Counted from the first letter of the stretch, positions 38,514 to 47,820 are shown. The stretch is DNA of 64,000 nucleotides from Alcanivorax borkumensis SK2 (GCF_000009365.1 NC_008260.1:124001-188000); one strand, 5' to 3'. The notes: generated by a model from the letters alone, not told the origin. Numbers and translations: made by a program.

Positions 38514-39617
38514 CTATGATTGACCAGATAGAATAAGGTGATTCAGATGGGCGAGGTACTCTTCTTCCTGCCACAACCAGGGGTAATTTGGACACGCTAA
38601 CGAGGTCGGGGTTAGCCTTTCCACCCCTTGGGTCAAGGCATTTACTACCATCATCTCGTGCAGGTCTGCCCAGCCGGTAGGCAGCTTGTGCAGATTCTGC
38701 GGCTGGCGCACGAAGCCTTCACTGATTACCGGTTGTAGCCGACGCAAGCGAGTAAAAGCCATGCGCCGTTGCAGCTGATCTTCCAGCCGCCGCTGCCAGT
38801 GCATACCGCCGGCATCCAGCAACAGCTGCTTCATAGGGTTGGCCAGTTTGCCTAGCATGCCGGAAGCCGGCAGGGCGTCGCCGCTGGCTAGTCGATAGCG
38901 TGGATCATTATCTAGCCACACACTGAAATCGAGGAAATCCAGTTCACTGGTGTCCAGTTGTCGAAACTGTTCGCTGAGCGCCACGGTGGTGCTCAGGCCG
39001 ACGGGTACCGACGGAAACAAGGCATGCAACGCGCGGGGGACTTCGCGCAGGTAATCCTCCAGTCGCTCGCCGGCGGCAGCGGACCAGTGCGATGGCAACG
39101 AGCGCTCTGGCGAGCGCTTGAAAACCCGCCTGGCCACGCCGTGGGCATAGGGTAGGGAAGGAAACTGGTAGCAGAAATCAACCCCTGCTACATTGTGCAG
39201 ATAGCCCCACTGCTCTATCAGCGAGAGGGTTTCACTCCATACCCGGACATAATCTTCCGGGCGCCGCACAAAGGACCGGCGGGCGCGGCTGTCATTAATG
39301 AAACGGCTGCTGAACCAAACCTTCAGTCCCCGCTCGTGGGCCGATTGCAATACCTGCTGGAGCTGATGACGAATTTTTACCTCAGTCGCAGGCGCACCTT
39401 GGGGCATCAGTTCACAGCGATCCATATGGATGCCGTTTTCAGGGGTAGCGATCAAGTGGGGGCAGGGGTCCAACCGCAGGGTATTAAAGCCCCGTTGTTG
39501 AGTCTCATCGAACACACGCTCCAGCGAAGCAAAAGCACCATCGCGAATATCGCGCTGAAGCAGCCAGGATAAATCCCAGCAGGCGATCGCCAATGATTGT
39601 GTGTTGTTATGCGACAT
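38514..39617 (-). CDS. Cellulase-like TIM-barrel protein
   Basis: A 367-residue cytoplasmic protein (no signal peptide) that resembles cellulase-like glycoside hydrolases of the GH-A clan. The start LAIACWDLSWLLQRD and the phrase RGFNTLRLDPCPHLI are typical of the beta1/alpha1/beta2 part of such barrels. GLKVWFSSRFIND follows at beta3, VAGVDFCYQFP at beta4 and FLDFSVWLDND further on. I cannot assign the two catalytic acids with certainty. The substrate is unknown and an intracellular sugar-conjugate role is possible. The gene is monocistronic, flanked by gaps of several hundred bases. Confidence 0.72.
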   Translation of the reverse strand: MSHNNTQSLAIACWDLSWLLQRDIRDGAFASLERVFDETQQRGFNTLRLDPCPHLIATPENGIHMDRCELMPQGAPATEVKIRHQLQQVLQSAHERGLKVWFSSRFINDSRARRSFVRRPEDYVRVWSETLSLIEQWGYLHNVAGVDFCYQFPSLPYAHGVARRVFKRSPERSLPSHWSAAAGERLEDYLREVPRALHALFPSVPVGLSTTVALSEQFRQLDTSELDFLDFSVWLDNDPRYRLASGDALPASGMLGKLANPMKQLLLDAGGMHWQRRLEDQLQRRMAFTRLRRLQPVISEGFVRQPQNLHKLPTGWADLHEMMVVNALTQGVERLTPTSLACPNYPWLWQEEEYLAHLNHLILSGQS

Positions 39618-39919
39618 CCAGGCTTACCGTTTTTTAGATCAAGCGCATCAGCATACTCGTTTCGGAGGTTGCCTCAATGACTCAACTCTTTGTTACCCTC
39701 TATTGACCCGCCCTGACTTCCCGACACATGGCCAAAATGGCGCGTTACGAATTACCATTAAATAGTGCGGCTGGACCAGTAACACTATGATCGCAAACAT
39801 TAAAATGGTACTAGCAGCATTCCTTCTGGCCTCAGGTCTGGCTTAGATTGCCCAACAATGCTCAGACACCGCACCGCCGGACAATGTTGCGCCACACGTC
39901 CCCTCGGTGAGCTGGAATC
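39618..39919. other. Intergenic stretch between cellulase-like gene and znuA
   Basis: About 300 bases with no supported gene. At 39787 an ATG starts a signal-like sequence MIANIKMVLAAFLLASGLA that ends in TAG after 19 codons. It may be a broken small exported protein, but there is no ribosome site. Confidence 0.4.
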
Positions 39920-40783
39920 TCAGGTGTCTTTGGCGGCTTGTAAGCATTGAGCAAACCCACTACTCAATTCTGACAACCAGGGCAGGTACTTCTGTTGTAA
40001 GGAGTCGCGTCCTAACGGATCCAACGGCTGTACGTAACAGTCTGGGCACAGACGTTTGAGCAGGCCGGCCCGAGCTTCCGGTTCCTGAACCGCGCAACGC
40101 ACTTGCTGGTCTCGCACCTGCCCCGCCAGGGTGACAAAACGACGGCTACCCGGCCCGGCCCCCAGTTGTTCTGATACCACCAACGGGTTGGCCAACCCAA
40201 GGCTTTCGGTTAGATAACCCCAAGGCTGGTGATAGCTCAGCCAGGGTACCTGCGCCAATGGCATCAACTGCTTTTTCTCGGCTTGCAACTGAGCCTTGGC
40301 CTCCTGCTGCCACAATTGGGGCTGGCCCGGCGTTAGCCCGTGCGGAAATTGCTGACCGACGGCGCCCGCCAGTAACACCATATTATCCACGGATAACCAC
40401 AGGTGAGGGTCGGTGCTGGCAGCATGCCCCTCATGGTCATGATCTTCATGGTGCTGATGCTCACCCTTGCGCCGGTACACGCCTTCCAGTTCCAGCAAGG
40501 TCACAGTCCGGCCCTTGCGGCGCGCCACCAGAGGCGCCAGTGGAGCCTCCACGTCCGCGCCCAACCACACCACCAGATCCGCCTGCTGCACCGCCATCGC
40601 TTGGCGAGGGGATAATGCCAGCTGATGCGGATTCTGGTTGCCCTGCATTAAAGTAGTGACCGTAATTTTTTCACCATAGAGGCTGCGCAGTACCTTCGCC
40701 AACGGCTCCACGCTGGCTACCACGGTCTGACTCCAGGCTGGGGAGCCAAGGAATAACAAAAGGATTAACCAGAAATGACGCAT
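39920..40783 (-). CDS. znuA: Zinc ABC transporter substrate-binding protein
   Basis: A 287-residue periplasmic zinc-binding protein of the cluster A-I family. A signal peptide ends at AWS (residue 18). Zinc ligands are likely His53 (NPHQLAL), the His of DPHLWL (127) and that of SYHQPWGY. A His/Asp/Glu-rich loop, residues 108-120, is the flexible zinc-collecting loop of ZnuA. A Cys pair occurs near the C-terminus (LCPDCY). AAGGA precedes the ATG; the frame is open 34 codons further but without signal features. It is divergent from znuCB. Confidence 0.93.
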   Translation of the reverse strand: MRHFWLILLLFLGSPAWSQTVVASVEPLAKVLRSLYGEKITVTTLMQGNQNPHQLALSPRQAMAVQQADLVVWLGADVEAPLAPLVARRKGRTVTLLELEGVYRRKGEHQHHEDHDHEGHAASTDPHLWLSVDNMVLLAGAVGQQFPHGLTPGQPQLWQQEAKAQLQAEKKQLMPLAQVPWLSYHQPWGYLTESLGLANPLVVSEQLGAGPGSRRFVTLAGQVRDQQVRCAVQEPEARAGLLKRLCPDCYVQPLDPLGRDSLQQKYLPWLSELSSGFAQCLQAAKDT

Positions 40784-41021
40784 GGGGTTCCTTGAATTGA
40801 AATGACGCAGCAGGAGCAACCTCCAAGTCGCAAGGTGCGGGATGGGCGTAGCTCCACTCGAATAACGACTCAGCCGCACCGACAACAGAAACCCTATCTG
40901 GCGGAGGCAGCCTGCATCGCCTCTGGCGCGCCTTGTCGTTTGCTGCGGTTAACTCGCCCTTCAGTGCAGGCGAAAGAGCGGCAGTATATCATTACGTTTT
41001 TGTACTTCGGGCCCTTTTCTT

Positions 41022-41801
41022 ATGCCAGAACCTTTGGTCACTGTGCAGTCGGTGTCGGTTACGCTAGGAGGCAACGCTGTGCTGTCTGACGTCAGCCTGA
41101 GCCTGGCCCCCGGTCGCATCACTACGCTGATTGGCCCCAACGGCGCCGGTAAGAGCACGCTGGCGCGGCTTGTACTGGGGCTAGTGCAGCCAGACAGTAA
41201 CCATGGCACGGTGATCCGCCGTAAAGGCCTGCGGGTGGGTTACATGCCCCAGCACATCAAGATCGACGACAGCCTGCCGCTCACAGTGGACCGTTTTTTG
41301 TGGTTGGCGGCACCGGGGCCTACGGCCTCCCGCCGGGCGGCCTTGGAGCGGGCCGGGGTGGCCCATCTGCGTCGGCGCGGGGTGCAGCAGCTGTCCGGCG
41401 GAGAAATGCAGAGGGTACTACTGGCCCGCGCCTTGCTGCGCAAGCCGGATCTGTTGGTACTGGACGAGCCTGCCCAGGGCGTGGATGTGGCCGGGCAGAA
41501 TGCTCTCTATGGCCTGCTCAAGACCGTTCGTGACGAGCTGGGCTGTGCCATCCTGTTGATTTCACACGATCTGCATCTGGTCATGGCGGCCACCGATGAA
41601 GTCATTTGCTTACAGCGCCACGTTTGCTGTTCCGGCAGCCCGGAGTCGGTAAGCCGGGACCCGGCCTACCACGAGTTGTTCGGCCCCGGTGCCGGTACAC
41701 CTAACCTGGCGCTATACACCCACGATCATGATCACGACCATGATCTGCACGGCAATGCCACGCATTCCCACGATCACAACGGGCCCTGCAATCATGATTG
41801 A
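41022..41801 (+). CDS. znuC: Zinc ABC transporter ATP-binding protein
   Basis: A 259-residue ATPase that powers zinc import with ZnuB. Walker A is GPNGAGKST near residues 38-46, the ABC signature is LSGGEMQRV, and Walker B is LLVLDEPAQGVD. The C-terminal 30 residues are a run of His-Asp pairs (HDHDHDHD, HSHDHN), typical of ZnuC and likely zinc-binding. AGTATATCATTACG just upstream (40982-40995) is a weak Zur-box candidate. The stop overlaps znuB by eight bases. Confidence 0.95.
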   Translation: MPEPLVTVQSVSVTLGGNAVLSDVSLSLAPGRITTLIGPNGAGKSTLARLVLGLVQPDSNHGTVIRRKGLRVGYMPQHIKIDDSLPLTVDRFLWLAAPGPTASRRAALERAGVAHLRRRGVQQLSGGEMQRVLLARALLRKPDLLVLDEPAQGVDVAGQNALYGLLKTVRDELGCAILLISHDLHLVMAATDEVICLQRHVCCSGSPESVSRDPAYHELFGPGAGTPNLALYTHDHDHDHDLHGNATHSHDHNGPCNHD

Positions 41802-42576
41802 ATTGTTACTGCCGCCATTACTGGCCGGGCTGGCCGTGGCATTGGTCTCCGGCCCCATGGGTGCCTTTGTAGTGTGGCGGCGCATGGCGTTTTTTGGCGA
41901 CACCCTGGCCCACGGCGCGCTATTGGGCGCAGCGCTGGCGCTAGCGCTGGATATCAGCCTGTATGTGGCGGTGGTGGCGGTGTGCCTGGGGCTGGCTGCC
42001 GCCCTCAGCGGCCTGCAGCGGCAACGGCAACTGGCCGGAGACACCCTGCTTGGCATTGTCGCCCACACCACCCTGGCACTCGGGGTCATCGCCATTAGCC
42101 TGCAAACCGGCATCCAGGTGGATCTGTTCGCCTACTTGTTCGGGGATTTGCTCGCCGTAGGCTGGCAGGATGTGACCGGCCTGTGGGTAGGCGCCATGGT
42201 CATTCTGATGCTGATGCTGTGGCAGTGGCGGGCACTGCTCAGCATTACCGTCAACGAAGAACTGGCCCAGGTGGAAGGCATCGCAGTACAACGCACCCGG
42301 CTATTACTGATGTTGTTGCTGGCCCTGCTGATCGCCGGTGCCATCCGCACCGTGGGCGTGCTGCTGATTACCTCGTTGCTGGTGATTCCCGCCGCCAGCG
42401 CCCGCCGTCTGACCCATACGCCAGCACAGATGGCTGCGGTGGCCAGCGTGCTGGGCACCTTGTCGGTGCTGGTCGGGTTGGCGGTAAGTTGGTACGCCAA
42501 CACGCCGGTGGGTCCATCCATCGTGGTGGCCGCCAGCAGCTTGTTTGTGCTGACGCTGTTGCGCAGGGGGTCATGA
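41794..42576 (+). CDS. znuB: Zinc ABC transporter permease
   Basis: A 260-residue inner-membrane permease of the ABC-3 family with about seven to eight membrane segments. Conserved features are SGPMGAFVVWRRMAFFGDTLAHGALLG near the start and LLITSLLVIPAASARRL near residues 188-204. The ATG chosen lies within the end of znuC, and MIELLLPPLLAG is the family N-terminus. It works with ZnuC and the divergent ZnuA. No zur gene is adjacent. Confidence 0.95.
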   Translation: MIELLLPPLLAGLAVALVSGPMGAFVVWRRMAFFGDTLAHGALLGAALALALDISLYVAVVAVCLGLAAALSGLQRQRQLAGDTLLGIVAHTTLALGVIAISLQTGIQVDLFAYLFGDLLAVGWQDVTGLWVGAMVILMLMLWQWRALLSITVNEELAQVEGIAVQRTRLLLMLLLALLIAGAIRTVGVLLITSLLVIPAASARRLTHTPAQMAAVASVLGTLSVLVGLAVSWYANTPVGPSIVVAASSLFVLTLLRRGS

Positions 42577-42585
42577 CAAGCCTCT

Positions 42586-42621
42586 TTGGTAGGAGCACCT
42601 CTTAAGGTGCGAACCAGACCC
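42586..42621. repeat. REP-like palindromic element
   Basis: GGTAGGAGCACCT-CTTA-AGGTGCGAACC has the layout of Pseudomonas-type REP sequences (GTAGGAGC, stem, GCGAA). It lies just after znuB. Related GAGCTC-centred sequences occur near 46050-46075 and 54635-54665. Recognised by eye; a genome-wide count was not possible. Confidence 0.4.
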
Positions 42622-42767
42622 TCGCCGAGCAATCGGATATCGGTCTGAACCTGTCGCACCCTGGCATGACTGATGGGCCTTCAGGTTGATGCCGTGCTGA
42701 GCAAGATTCATGCCCCTGAATGAGAATGCCTACAGCGGCGTAGTAGAAGGGTTTTTCCGGAGTTTGA

Positions 42768-44057
42768 ATGAGTGTGACCCTCAACCAACGTATCTGGATG
42801 CTGGCCTGGCCGTTGTTGTTGTCCAATTTGACCGCCCCGTTGCTGGGGCTTATGGATACGGCGGTGGTAGGCCATCTGGCGCATCCTCGCTACCTGGCGG
42901 CGGTGGCGTTGGGCAGCAATTTCTTCATGTTCTTGTATTTTTCATTCAACTTCCTGCGCATGGGTACCACCGGCTTTGCTTCTCAAGCGCAGGGGGGCAA
43001 GCGGGACACCCGTGTGGTGTTACTGCGTGGCTTGCTGCTATCGACCCTGCTCGGGTTTGCCCTGATTCTGTTGTCACCGCTGCTGCGCGATGCGGGCCTG
43101 TGGCTACTGGGCGGCAGTGATGCGGTGCAGGGGCTGGCGCGGGATTACATCAACATCCGCATTCTCGGTGCTCCTGCCGCGCTGGCCAATTTTGCCCTTA
43201 TTGGCTTTGCCATCGGCACCCACAACACCCGCGTGCCCTTAAAAATGACGGTGTTGATGCACAGTACCAATGCGTTGCTGGATATATTGCTGGTACAGGT
43301 CTGGAATCTGGATGTCCGTGGTGTGGCCATTGCGAGCGCCTGCGCAGAATATGTGGGCTTGGCCGGTGGTCTGTTCTGGCTGCGCGCTGCCCTGCGACCG
43401 CCCGCGCATAGGGAAACCGTGTGGCAGCCTGTGGCTATGTGGGCACTGATGGCCGTGAACCGGGATATTTTTATTCGTAGCTTGGCGCTGCTGACGTGTT
43501 TCTTTTTCTTCACCGCCCAAGGCGCACGGCTCGGCGATGCTACGCTAGCGGCCAATGCGGTACTGATTACCTTTCTACTAATCCTGAGTAACCTGCTGGA
43601 CGGGTTTGCCAATGCTGCGGAAGCGTTGGTGGGGGAAGCTCAGGGCAGGCAGGATCACCAAGCCTTTGCAGACGCCGTGGCGGCTACCGGCCGCTGGACC
43701 ATCGGCTGTGCGCTGGTGGGCCTGCTGGGATTCTGCTTAGGCGGCGCACCGTTGATTGGTTTACTCACCGACCTGCCATCGATCCGTGACACGGCCATCG
43801 AGTATCTGCCTTGGGTATTATTGCTGCCCGTTACCGCTAGCGCCGGATTTTGGTTGGATGGGATCTTTGTCGGCGCCACCTGGGGTACCGCCATGCGCAA
43901 CACCATGCTGGCGTCAGTGGGGGTCTTCTTTATGCTTTGGGTATGCTCCCGTGGCTGGGATAACCATGGCCTGTGGTTAACCATGAATGGCTTCATGGCA
44001 GCCCGGGGAGTATTCATGGCCTGGGTGTTATGGGGTCGACGTCGCCATCATGCATGA
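42768..44057 (+). CDS. MATE-family efflux transporter, DinF type
   Basis: A 429-residue inner-membrane transporter of the multidrug and toxin extrusion family, with twelve membrane segments in two MatE halves (about residues 10-160 and 230-380). The N-terminal LNQRIWMLAWPLLLSNLTAP and MDTAVVGHL are typical for the DinF branch, which is associated with oxidative stress and DNA-damage regulation in other bacteria. Exported substrates are unknown. Its last 44 bases overlap the last 44 bases of the converging diguanylate cyclase gene. Confidence 0.93.
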   Translation: MSVTLNQRIWMLAWPLLLSNLTAPLLGLMDTAVVGHLAHPRYLAAVALGSNFFMFLYFSFNFLRMGTTGFASQAQGGKRDTRVVLLRGLLLSTLLGFALILLSPLLRDAGLWLLGGSDAVQGLARDYINIRILGAPAALANFALIGFAIGTHNTRVPLKMTVLMHSTNALLDILLVQVWNLDVRGVAIASACAEYVGLAGGLFWLRAALRPPAHRETVWQPVAMWALMAVNRDIFIRSLALLTCFFFFTAQGARLGDATLAANAVLITFLLILSNLLDGFANAAEALVGEAQGRQDHQAFADAVAATGRWTIGCALVGLLGFCLGGAPLIGLLTDLPSIRDTAIEYLPWVLLLPVTASAGFWLDGIFVGATWGTAMRNTMLASVGVFFMLWVCSRGWDNHGLWLTMNGFMAARGVFMAWVLWGRRRHHA

Positions 44058-45117
44058 TCTCAGCGTTTAGTTCACACCGGCTAGGCTTGTTCAAATACAT
44101 GCGCTGGTCAGCAGCGTACAGCAATGCATCCACGTCTTCGAAATGATCCGGCCCCGTCTGCACCACGCCCATGCTAATACTGACCTCTGGCAATCGCTCC
44201 GCCAGCAGTCGTCGAGTCCGTTGGCAATAGGCAAGTTCCGCTTGCTCTTCAGTGCTGTTGGCCAACACTACGCAGAACTCATCGCCACCATAGCGCACAC
44301 AAGTATCTTCACCTCGGGCGGTTTCTTTTAGCACCTTGCCAAGCTCAACAAGGACTCGATCACCATAGGCATGACCGCGCCGATCATTGATTTCTTTGAA
44401 GGCATCCACGTCCACGAAAATCAGCGCTACTGGTTCTCTGCGGCGTTGAGCGGCCTTCACCGTTCGGTGCAGGACTTCGTTAAGGTAACGGCGGGTTGTC
44501 AGGCCGGTGAGGGCATCGATACGTAATTGGCCATTACGCATGGCAACCGTTTCTTCCAGTGCCCGCGCATATTCTTCGGTACGATCCTTTGCCGTTTCGA
44601 TTTCCGACACTAAGCTTAAGATATATGTTTCAAACACCAAGGTGACGTCAAAGTAAATTAGCTTGTCCAGCGCCTTCAAGGCGCGGTCTCGCTCTGCACT
44701 GGCATCAATGGCTTCGGTAATGTTTTTTACCAGCAACCGGTGCAGCAAATGCACTGCGGAAAGGTAGAATTTTGGCTCAACGCCAATTCGCTTGTGCACC
44801 AAGCCAATTCGCAGGCGGTTGTTGGTGTATTCTAAGTCGTAGACGCCGGAAAATAGGTCCAGAATGTAATGACGCTGGGCGTTCACCAGTCGCTCTAAAG
44901 TATCGACATCCCCAATCAGCGCAGCAATATCCGGGTTGCTGGTTTGAATGCCATAGAATATCTCAACGATATCATCGAGGCGGCTCTCCACATGGGGTCG
45001 GCACTGTAGCAGCGCGTCCACATCATCATCATTGAAATCCAGCAGACGCTTTCGAGCATCGATATCCATCTCGGTGATTCGCATCTGCTCAAGCAGCGTT
45101 TTCATGGTTGAATGCAT
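44014..45117 (-). CDS. Globin-coupled diguanylate cyclase
   Basis: A 367-residue protein that should make cyclic di-GMP under control of a haem sensor. The N-terminal domain (about 15-170) is a protoglobin type sensor with proximal His108 in GLVHKRIGVEPKFYL. A linker helix (175-195) leads to the GGDEF domain. The catalytic motif is GGDEF (277-281), with DALTGL and FVDVDAFKEIND upstream. An intact inhibitory site R-x-x-D (268-271) lies five residues before it, so product inhibition is likely. AGGGG precedes the ATG. Oxygen sensing is known for this architecture; the ligand here is inferred. Confidence 0.92.
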   Translation of the reverse strand: MHSTMKTLLEQMRITEMDIDARKRLLDFNDDDVDALLQCRPHVESRLDDIVEIFYGIQTSNPDIAALIGDVDTLERLVNAQRHYILDLFSGVYDLEYTNNRLRIGLVHKRIGVEPKFYLSAVHLLHRLLVKNITEAIDASAERDRALKALDKLIYFDVTLVFETYILSLVSEIETAKDRTEEYARALEETVAMRNGQLRIDALTGLTTRRYLNEVLHRTVKAAQRRREPVALIFVDVDAFKEINDRRGHAYGDRVLVELGKVLKETARGEDTCVRYGGDEFCVVLANSTEEQAELAYCQRTRRLLAERLPEVSISMGVVQTGPDHFEDVDALLYAADQRMYLNKPSRCELNAEIMHDGDVDPITPRP

Positions 45118-45328
45118 GCCGTCCCCTCTGGCCTCAACGGGCCTCCTGGCCCATGCAAACTTACTAGTACCCTTAATCATACCCTCGGCATGGTGATCGC
45201 CATAGCGTTAAGCGAGATAGAATCACGGTGGGGGACCAATGGTCAGAATCAGAATCGGAAGGTAGAGCTTGAGATAGAGTCAAAGCAAGGGGGGGCTAGG
45301 CCGGGCTCTGGCTCCCGGCTAGGCAAGA

Positions 45329-45970
45329 TCATCTTTTCAGGGCGCCATCACGGTCAAGCTTACTTACCACGCTCTTGGCGTAGCCCTCGGCACCGCTTTT
45401 CAGACTGTAGGGACTCATGCTGCGAGATTGAGCTTGCCACACGGGCTTCGCCGTTTTGACGCTGTAAAGCTGGGTTTGCAGGTAATAGTCAGTGGCGCTC
45501 TGATAATAACCTGGCTGGTACAGCGCGCGATGGCTGTAGCTTACATAGGGGCCATAGCCAAGATACATGGGCGCCGAAGCCATAGGCAGGTAATCCACCG
45601 TGGGCGGCATGTATTCGTCACGCTCTTGGCTCTTTAATAGTGTCACCACCATGACCCCATCGGCGTCGCTATCTTTTACAGCCTGCTCAACCTTGCTTCG
45701 AAAATCCGCTGCCTGCCGGTTAGTTGCCGGCAACGTGGTGCTGCCTAAGGTGGTCTCCACCTTGCGCTTGGTCAGGCTCTTCTTTACTTGCTGTTCTACA
45801 GCAGCAGAGGCCACTGGGTTTTCTGACAGCACCAGCACATACAGGTGGGCAAAGCTCGGCCGTGGTTCGTCGGTTTTGGTTTGCCAGGTGGAATTGGTTT
45901 CGGTGGTGGTGGCGCAGGCCGCCAGCAATAGGAGCGAGCAGAATGCAAAAATACGTTGAGCCATCAACAT
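45329..45970 (-). CDS. Putative lipoprotein
   Basis: A 213-residue lipoprotein with lipobox LLAAC (Cys at about 19) after a standard signal peptide. The rest is soluble and has a repeated-looking Tyr-rich segment (YLGYGPYVSYSHRALYQPGYYQSATDYYL split over residues 140-168). I do not recognise the family with certainty; it may be of the DUF4136 or related type. AGGA precedes the first of two in-frame ATG codons. Neighbours give no functional hint. Confidence 0.75.
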   Translation of the reverse strand: MLMAQRIFAFCSLLLLAACATTTETNSTWQTKTDEPRPSFAHLYVLVLSENPVASAAVEQQVKKSLTKRKVETTLGSTTLPATNRQAADFRSKVEQAVKDSDADGVMVVTLLKSQERDEYMPPTVDYLPMASAPMYLGYGPYVSYSHRALYQPGYYQSATDYYLQTQLYSVKTAKPVWQAQSRSMSPYSLKSGAEGYAKSVVSKLDRDGALKR

Positions 45971-46132
45971 ATACCGTCCTTGAAGCAAATGGATTGGAGA
46001 GCGTTTGGCTACTGAGGCTCTCGGTTCAGGCCTGTGTCCTTTGGGTGCACTCGAGCTACAAGAGCTCCTTACGTGCGTAATCCAGCATGTAGCCTTAGGT
46101 TGCGCGTAAAGAGCAGAGTAAGGGGGCAGCGT

Positions 46133-46510
46133 TTACTTTTTGCCACCGGGCATGATGAATTTCATTAAAGTCATAAACCACATAAGCTGGCCCGGATCGC
46201 CTTCGATCTTGATATTACCGGCCTGCATGCCTTCCATGAACGCCATCTGGTTTTTGCCCGCTTCCTGCAAGGTGCGGAAGGCATAGCCTGCGTCTTTGAA
46301 ATTCAGGGTTACCGTGGGCTTGCCGTGAATACCCGCCTTGGACACGACCTTGCCTGGCATGAAATGAAAACTGCGCGCCGGCTTGCCCGCGAAGGTGCGC
46401 CACTGCATCACCACATTGCGGTTCTCCAGCTGCTTTTGAAAGCCTGTGTTACGCCACGCCAACCAGCGTAACCGCCAACCAAGAACCAGCAATACCAGTG
46501 CAAATTTCAT
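46133..46510 (-). CDS. SCP2-like sterol-carrier domain protein
   Basis: A 125-residue protein with an N-terminal hydrophobic segment (about 4-20) followed by a domain resembling the SCP2 lipid-transfer fold: FMPGKVVSKAGIHGKPTVTLNFKDAG, then GNIKIEGDPGQLMWFMTLMKF, as in small acyl/sterol-binding proteins. It could bind hydrophobic ligands at the membrane. Length and N-terminal anchor are atypical for plain SCP2 proteins. AAGGA precedes the ATG. It has no operon partner; rubB is 162 bases away on the same strand. Confidence 0.7.
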   Translation of the reverse strand: MKFALVLLVLGWRLRWLAWRNTGFQKQLENRNVVMQWRTFAGKPARSFHFMPGKVVSKAGIHGKPTVTLNFKDAGYAFRTLQEAGKNQMAFMEGMQAGNIKIEGDPGQLMWFMTLMKFIMPGGKK

Positions 46511-46671
46511 GAGAAATCCTTGTCTGTCAGGGGCAAGCGTCAAATTGCAATACGGAAATAGGCCATGCAAGCCAATGACTTCTATGGCTGTTCCATAGTG
46601 TAGCGCGGGGCAAGAGAATTCGTCTCGCTTACTTATCCCGCCCGCGCCCTGTCGCTAACAGCTTGTGGCTG

Positions 46672-47820
46672 TTACGGCATTATTGCCGGTAGTTCCTTGT
46701 TGAGCTTCATTTTCTCTTTGACCGCTTCACCGGTGAGCGCATAACCCAACAGGCTGCCATCCTTGCTACGGAACAGAGCCTGCACGGTATTACCCTCGGC
46801 TTCCACTTCCCAGGCGCCTTCGCTGCCTTCTGCAGCAGGGCATACCACTACTGGGCATGCCGGGGTTTTAATGGTTACCGGCATGACGCCGTAGCTGACT
46901 TCAGTGGTCTCACCCGCGAGGGTTTTTGCCAAGGCACGGGCAGACGCCATTAACGGTAGAACGTAGGGAAGCACATGGCCCTGCACCTCAGCGCAATCGC
47001 CCAGCGCATAGATATGCTCCGCGCTGGTACGCAGGCTCTTGTCGGTCAGGATGCCGCGATTGGTATCCAGCCCTGCTTCCTTGGCCAGGCTGATACGCGG
47101 GCGTAGACCGATAGCCGATAACACTACGTCGGACTCCAGTTGGCTACCATCGGACAATTCGGTCACCAACTGGCCGTTATCGCCATGATGTACAGCCTTG
47201 GCCAATGGGCCAAAGTGGAACTGCACGCCCAGATCCGCCAGCCCACGGCCCACCGCCTCTGAGGCTTGCTCAGGCAGTAGCAATGGTAGGCAACGGCCCA
47301 TGGGCTCAACCAAAGATACCTTGAATCCGCCGTTGGATAAGTCGTTGGCGAATTCACAGCCGATCAGACCTCCGCCGAGGATGGTCACGGTCTTCTTGCC
47401 TTCCACGGCTGCTCGGAACTTACCGTAGTCCATTAGATCGTTGACGGAAAACACTTCGCCCACTGCATCGCCTTCCAGCGGCGGTGTCCAGGTGTCGGCA
47501 CCCAGCGCCAGTACCAGTTTACTGTAGTCCAGGTGGTCATCGGGCAGCAGTACGCGCTTGTTAGTGGCATCAATGCCGGCTACATGCACGCCAGTGCGAA
47601 CGTCAACATTGAGTTGCTCAGCCACTTTTTCCGGGGTAGCCATGCACAGGTCATCGGCGGTTTTCCCCTTGCTGAAGCCGGCAGACAACATAGGCTTGGA
47701 ATAGTTACGGCCGTCGTCTGCGGTGAGCATGACGATGGGGGTTTCTTTGTCCAGCTTGCGGAATTCCTTGACGGTGTTGAAACCGGCCAAGCCGGTGCCG
47801 ACGATGACAATAGGATGCAT
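46672..47820 (-). CDS. rubB: Rubredoxin-NAD(+) reductase
   Basis: A 382-residue FAD-dependent reductase that passes electrons from NADH to rubredoxin for alkane hydroxylase. The FAD motif is VGTGLAGFNTV (6-16), the NAD motif is GGGLIGCEFANDL (about 149-161) and the second FAD motif is YALGDCAE near 271-278. The length fits AlkT/RubB. The gene is directly downstream of rubA with about 50 bases between. AlkB2 40 kb away is a plausible end user, but other AlkB paralogues may exist outside the window. Confidence 0.93.
   Translation of the reverse strand: MHPIVIVGTGLAGFNTVKEFRKLDKETPIVMLTADDGRNYSKPMLSAGFSKGKTADDLCMATPEKVAEQLNVDVRTGVHVAGIDATNKRVLLPDDHLDYSKLVLALGADTWTPPLEGDAVGEVFSVNDLMDYGKFRAAVEGKKTVTILGGGLIGCEFANDLSNGGFKVSLVEPMGRCLPLLLPEQASEAVGRGLADLGVQFHFGPLAKAVHHGDNGQLVTELSDGSQLESDVVLSAIGLRPRISLAKEAGLDTNRGILTDKSLRTSAEHIYALGDCAEVQGHVLPYVLPLMASARALAKTLAGETTEVSYGVMPVTIKTPACPVVVCPAAEGSEGAWEVEAEGNTVQALFRSKDGSLLGYALTGEAVKEKMKLNKELPAIMP

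Noticed and set aside
39787..39846. Signal-peptide-like 19-codon frame ending in TAG, followed by a continuing open frame
   Set aside because: It resembles a broken small exported protein, but it has no ribosome site and the sequence after the stop matches nothing, so a pseudogene call is not supported.
40982..40995. AGTATATCATTACG before znuC as a Zur box
   Set aside because: It shares only part of the gammaproteobacterial Zur consensus and is not clearly palindromic; mentioned under znuC but not called.
41700..41801. Tandem His-Asp codon repeats as a DNA repeat array
   Set aside because: They are the coding sequence of the His-rich C-terminus normal for ZnuC.
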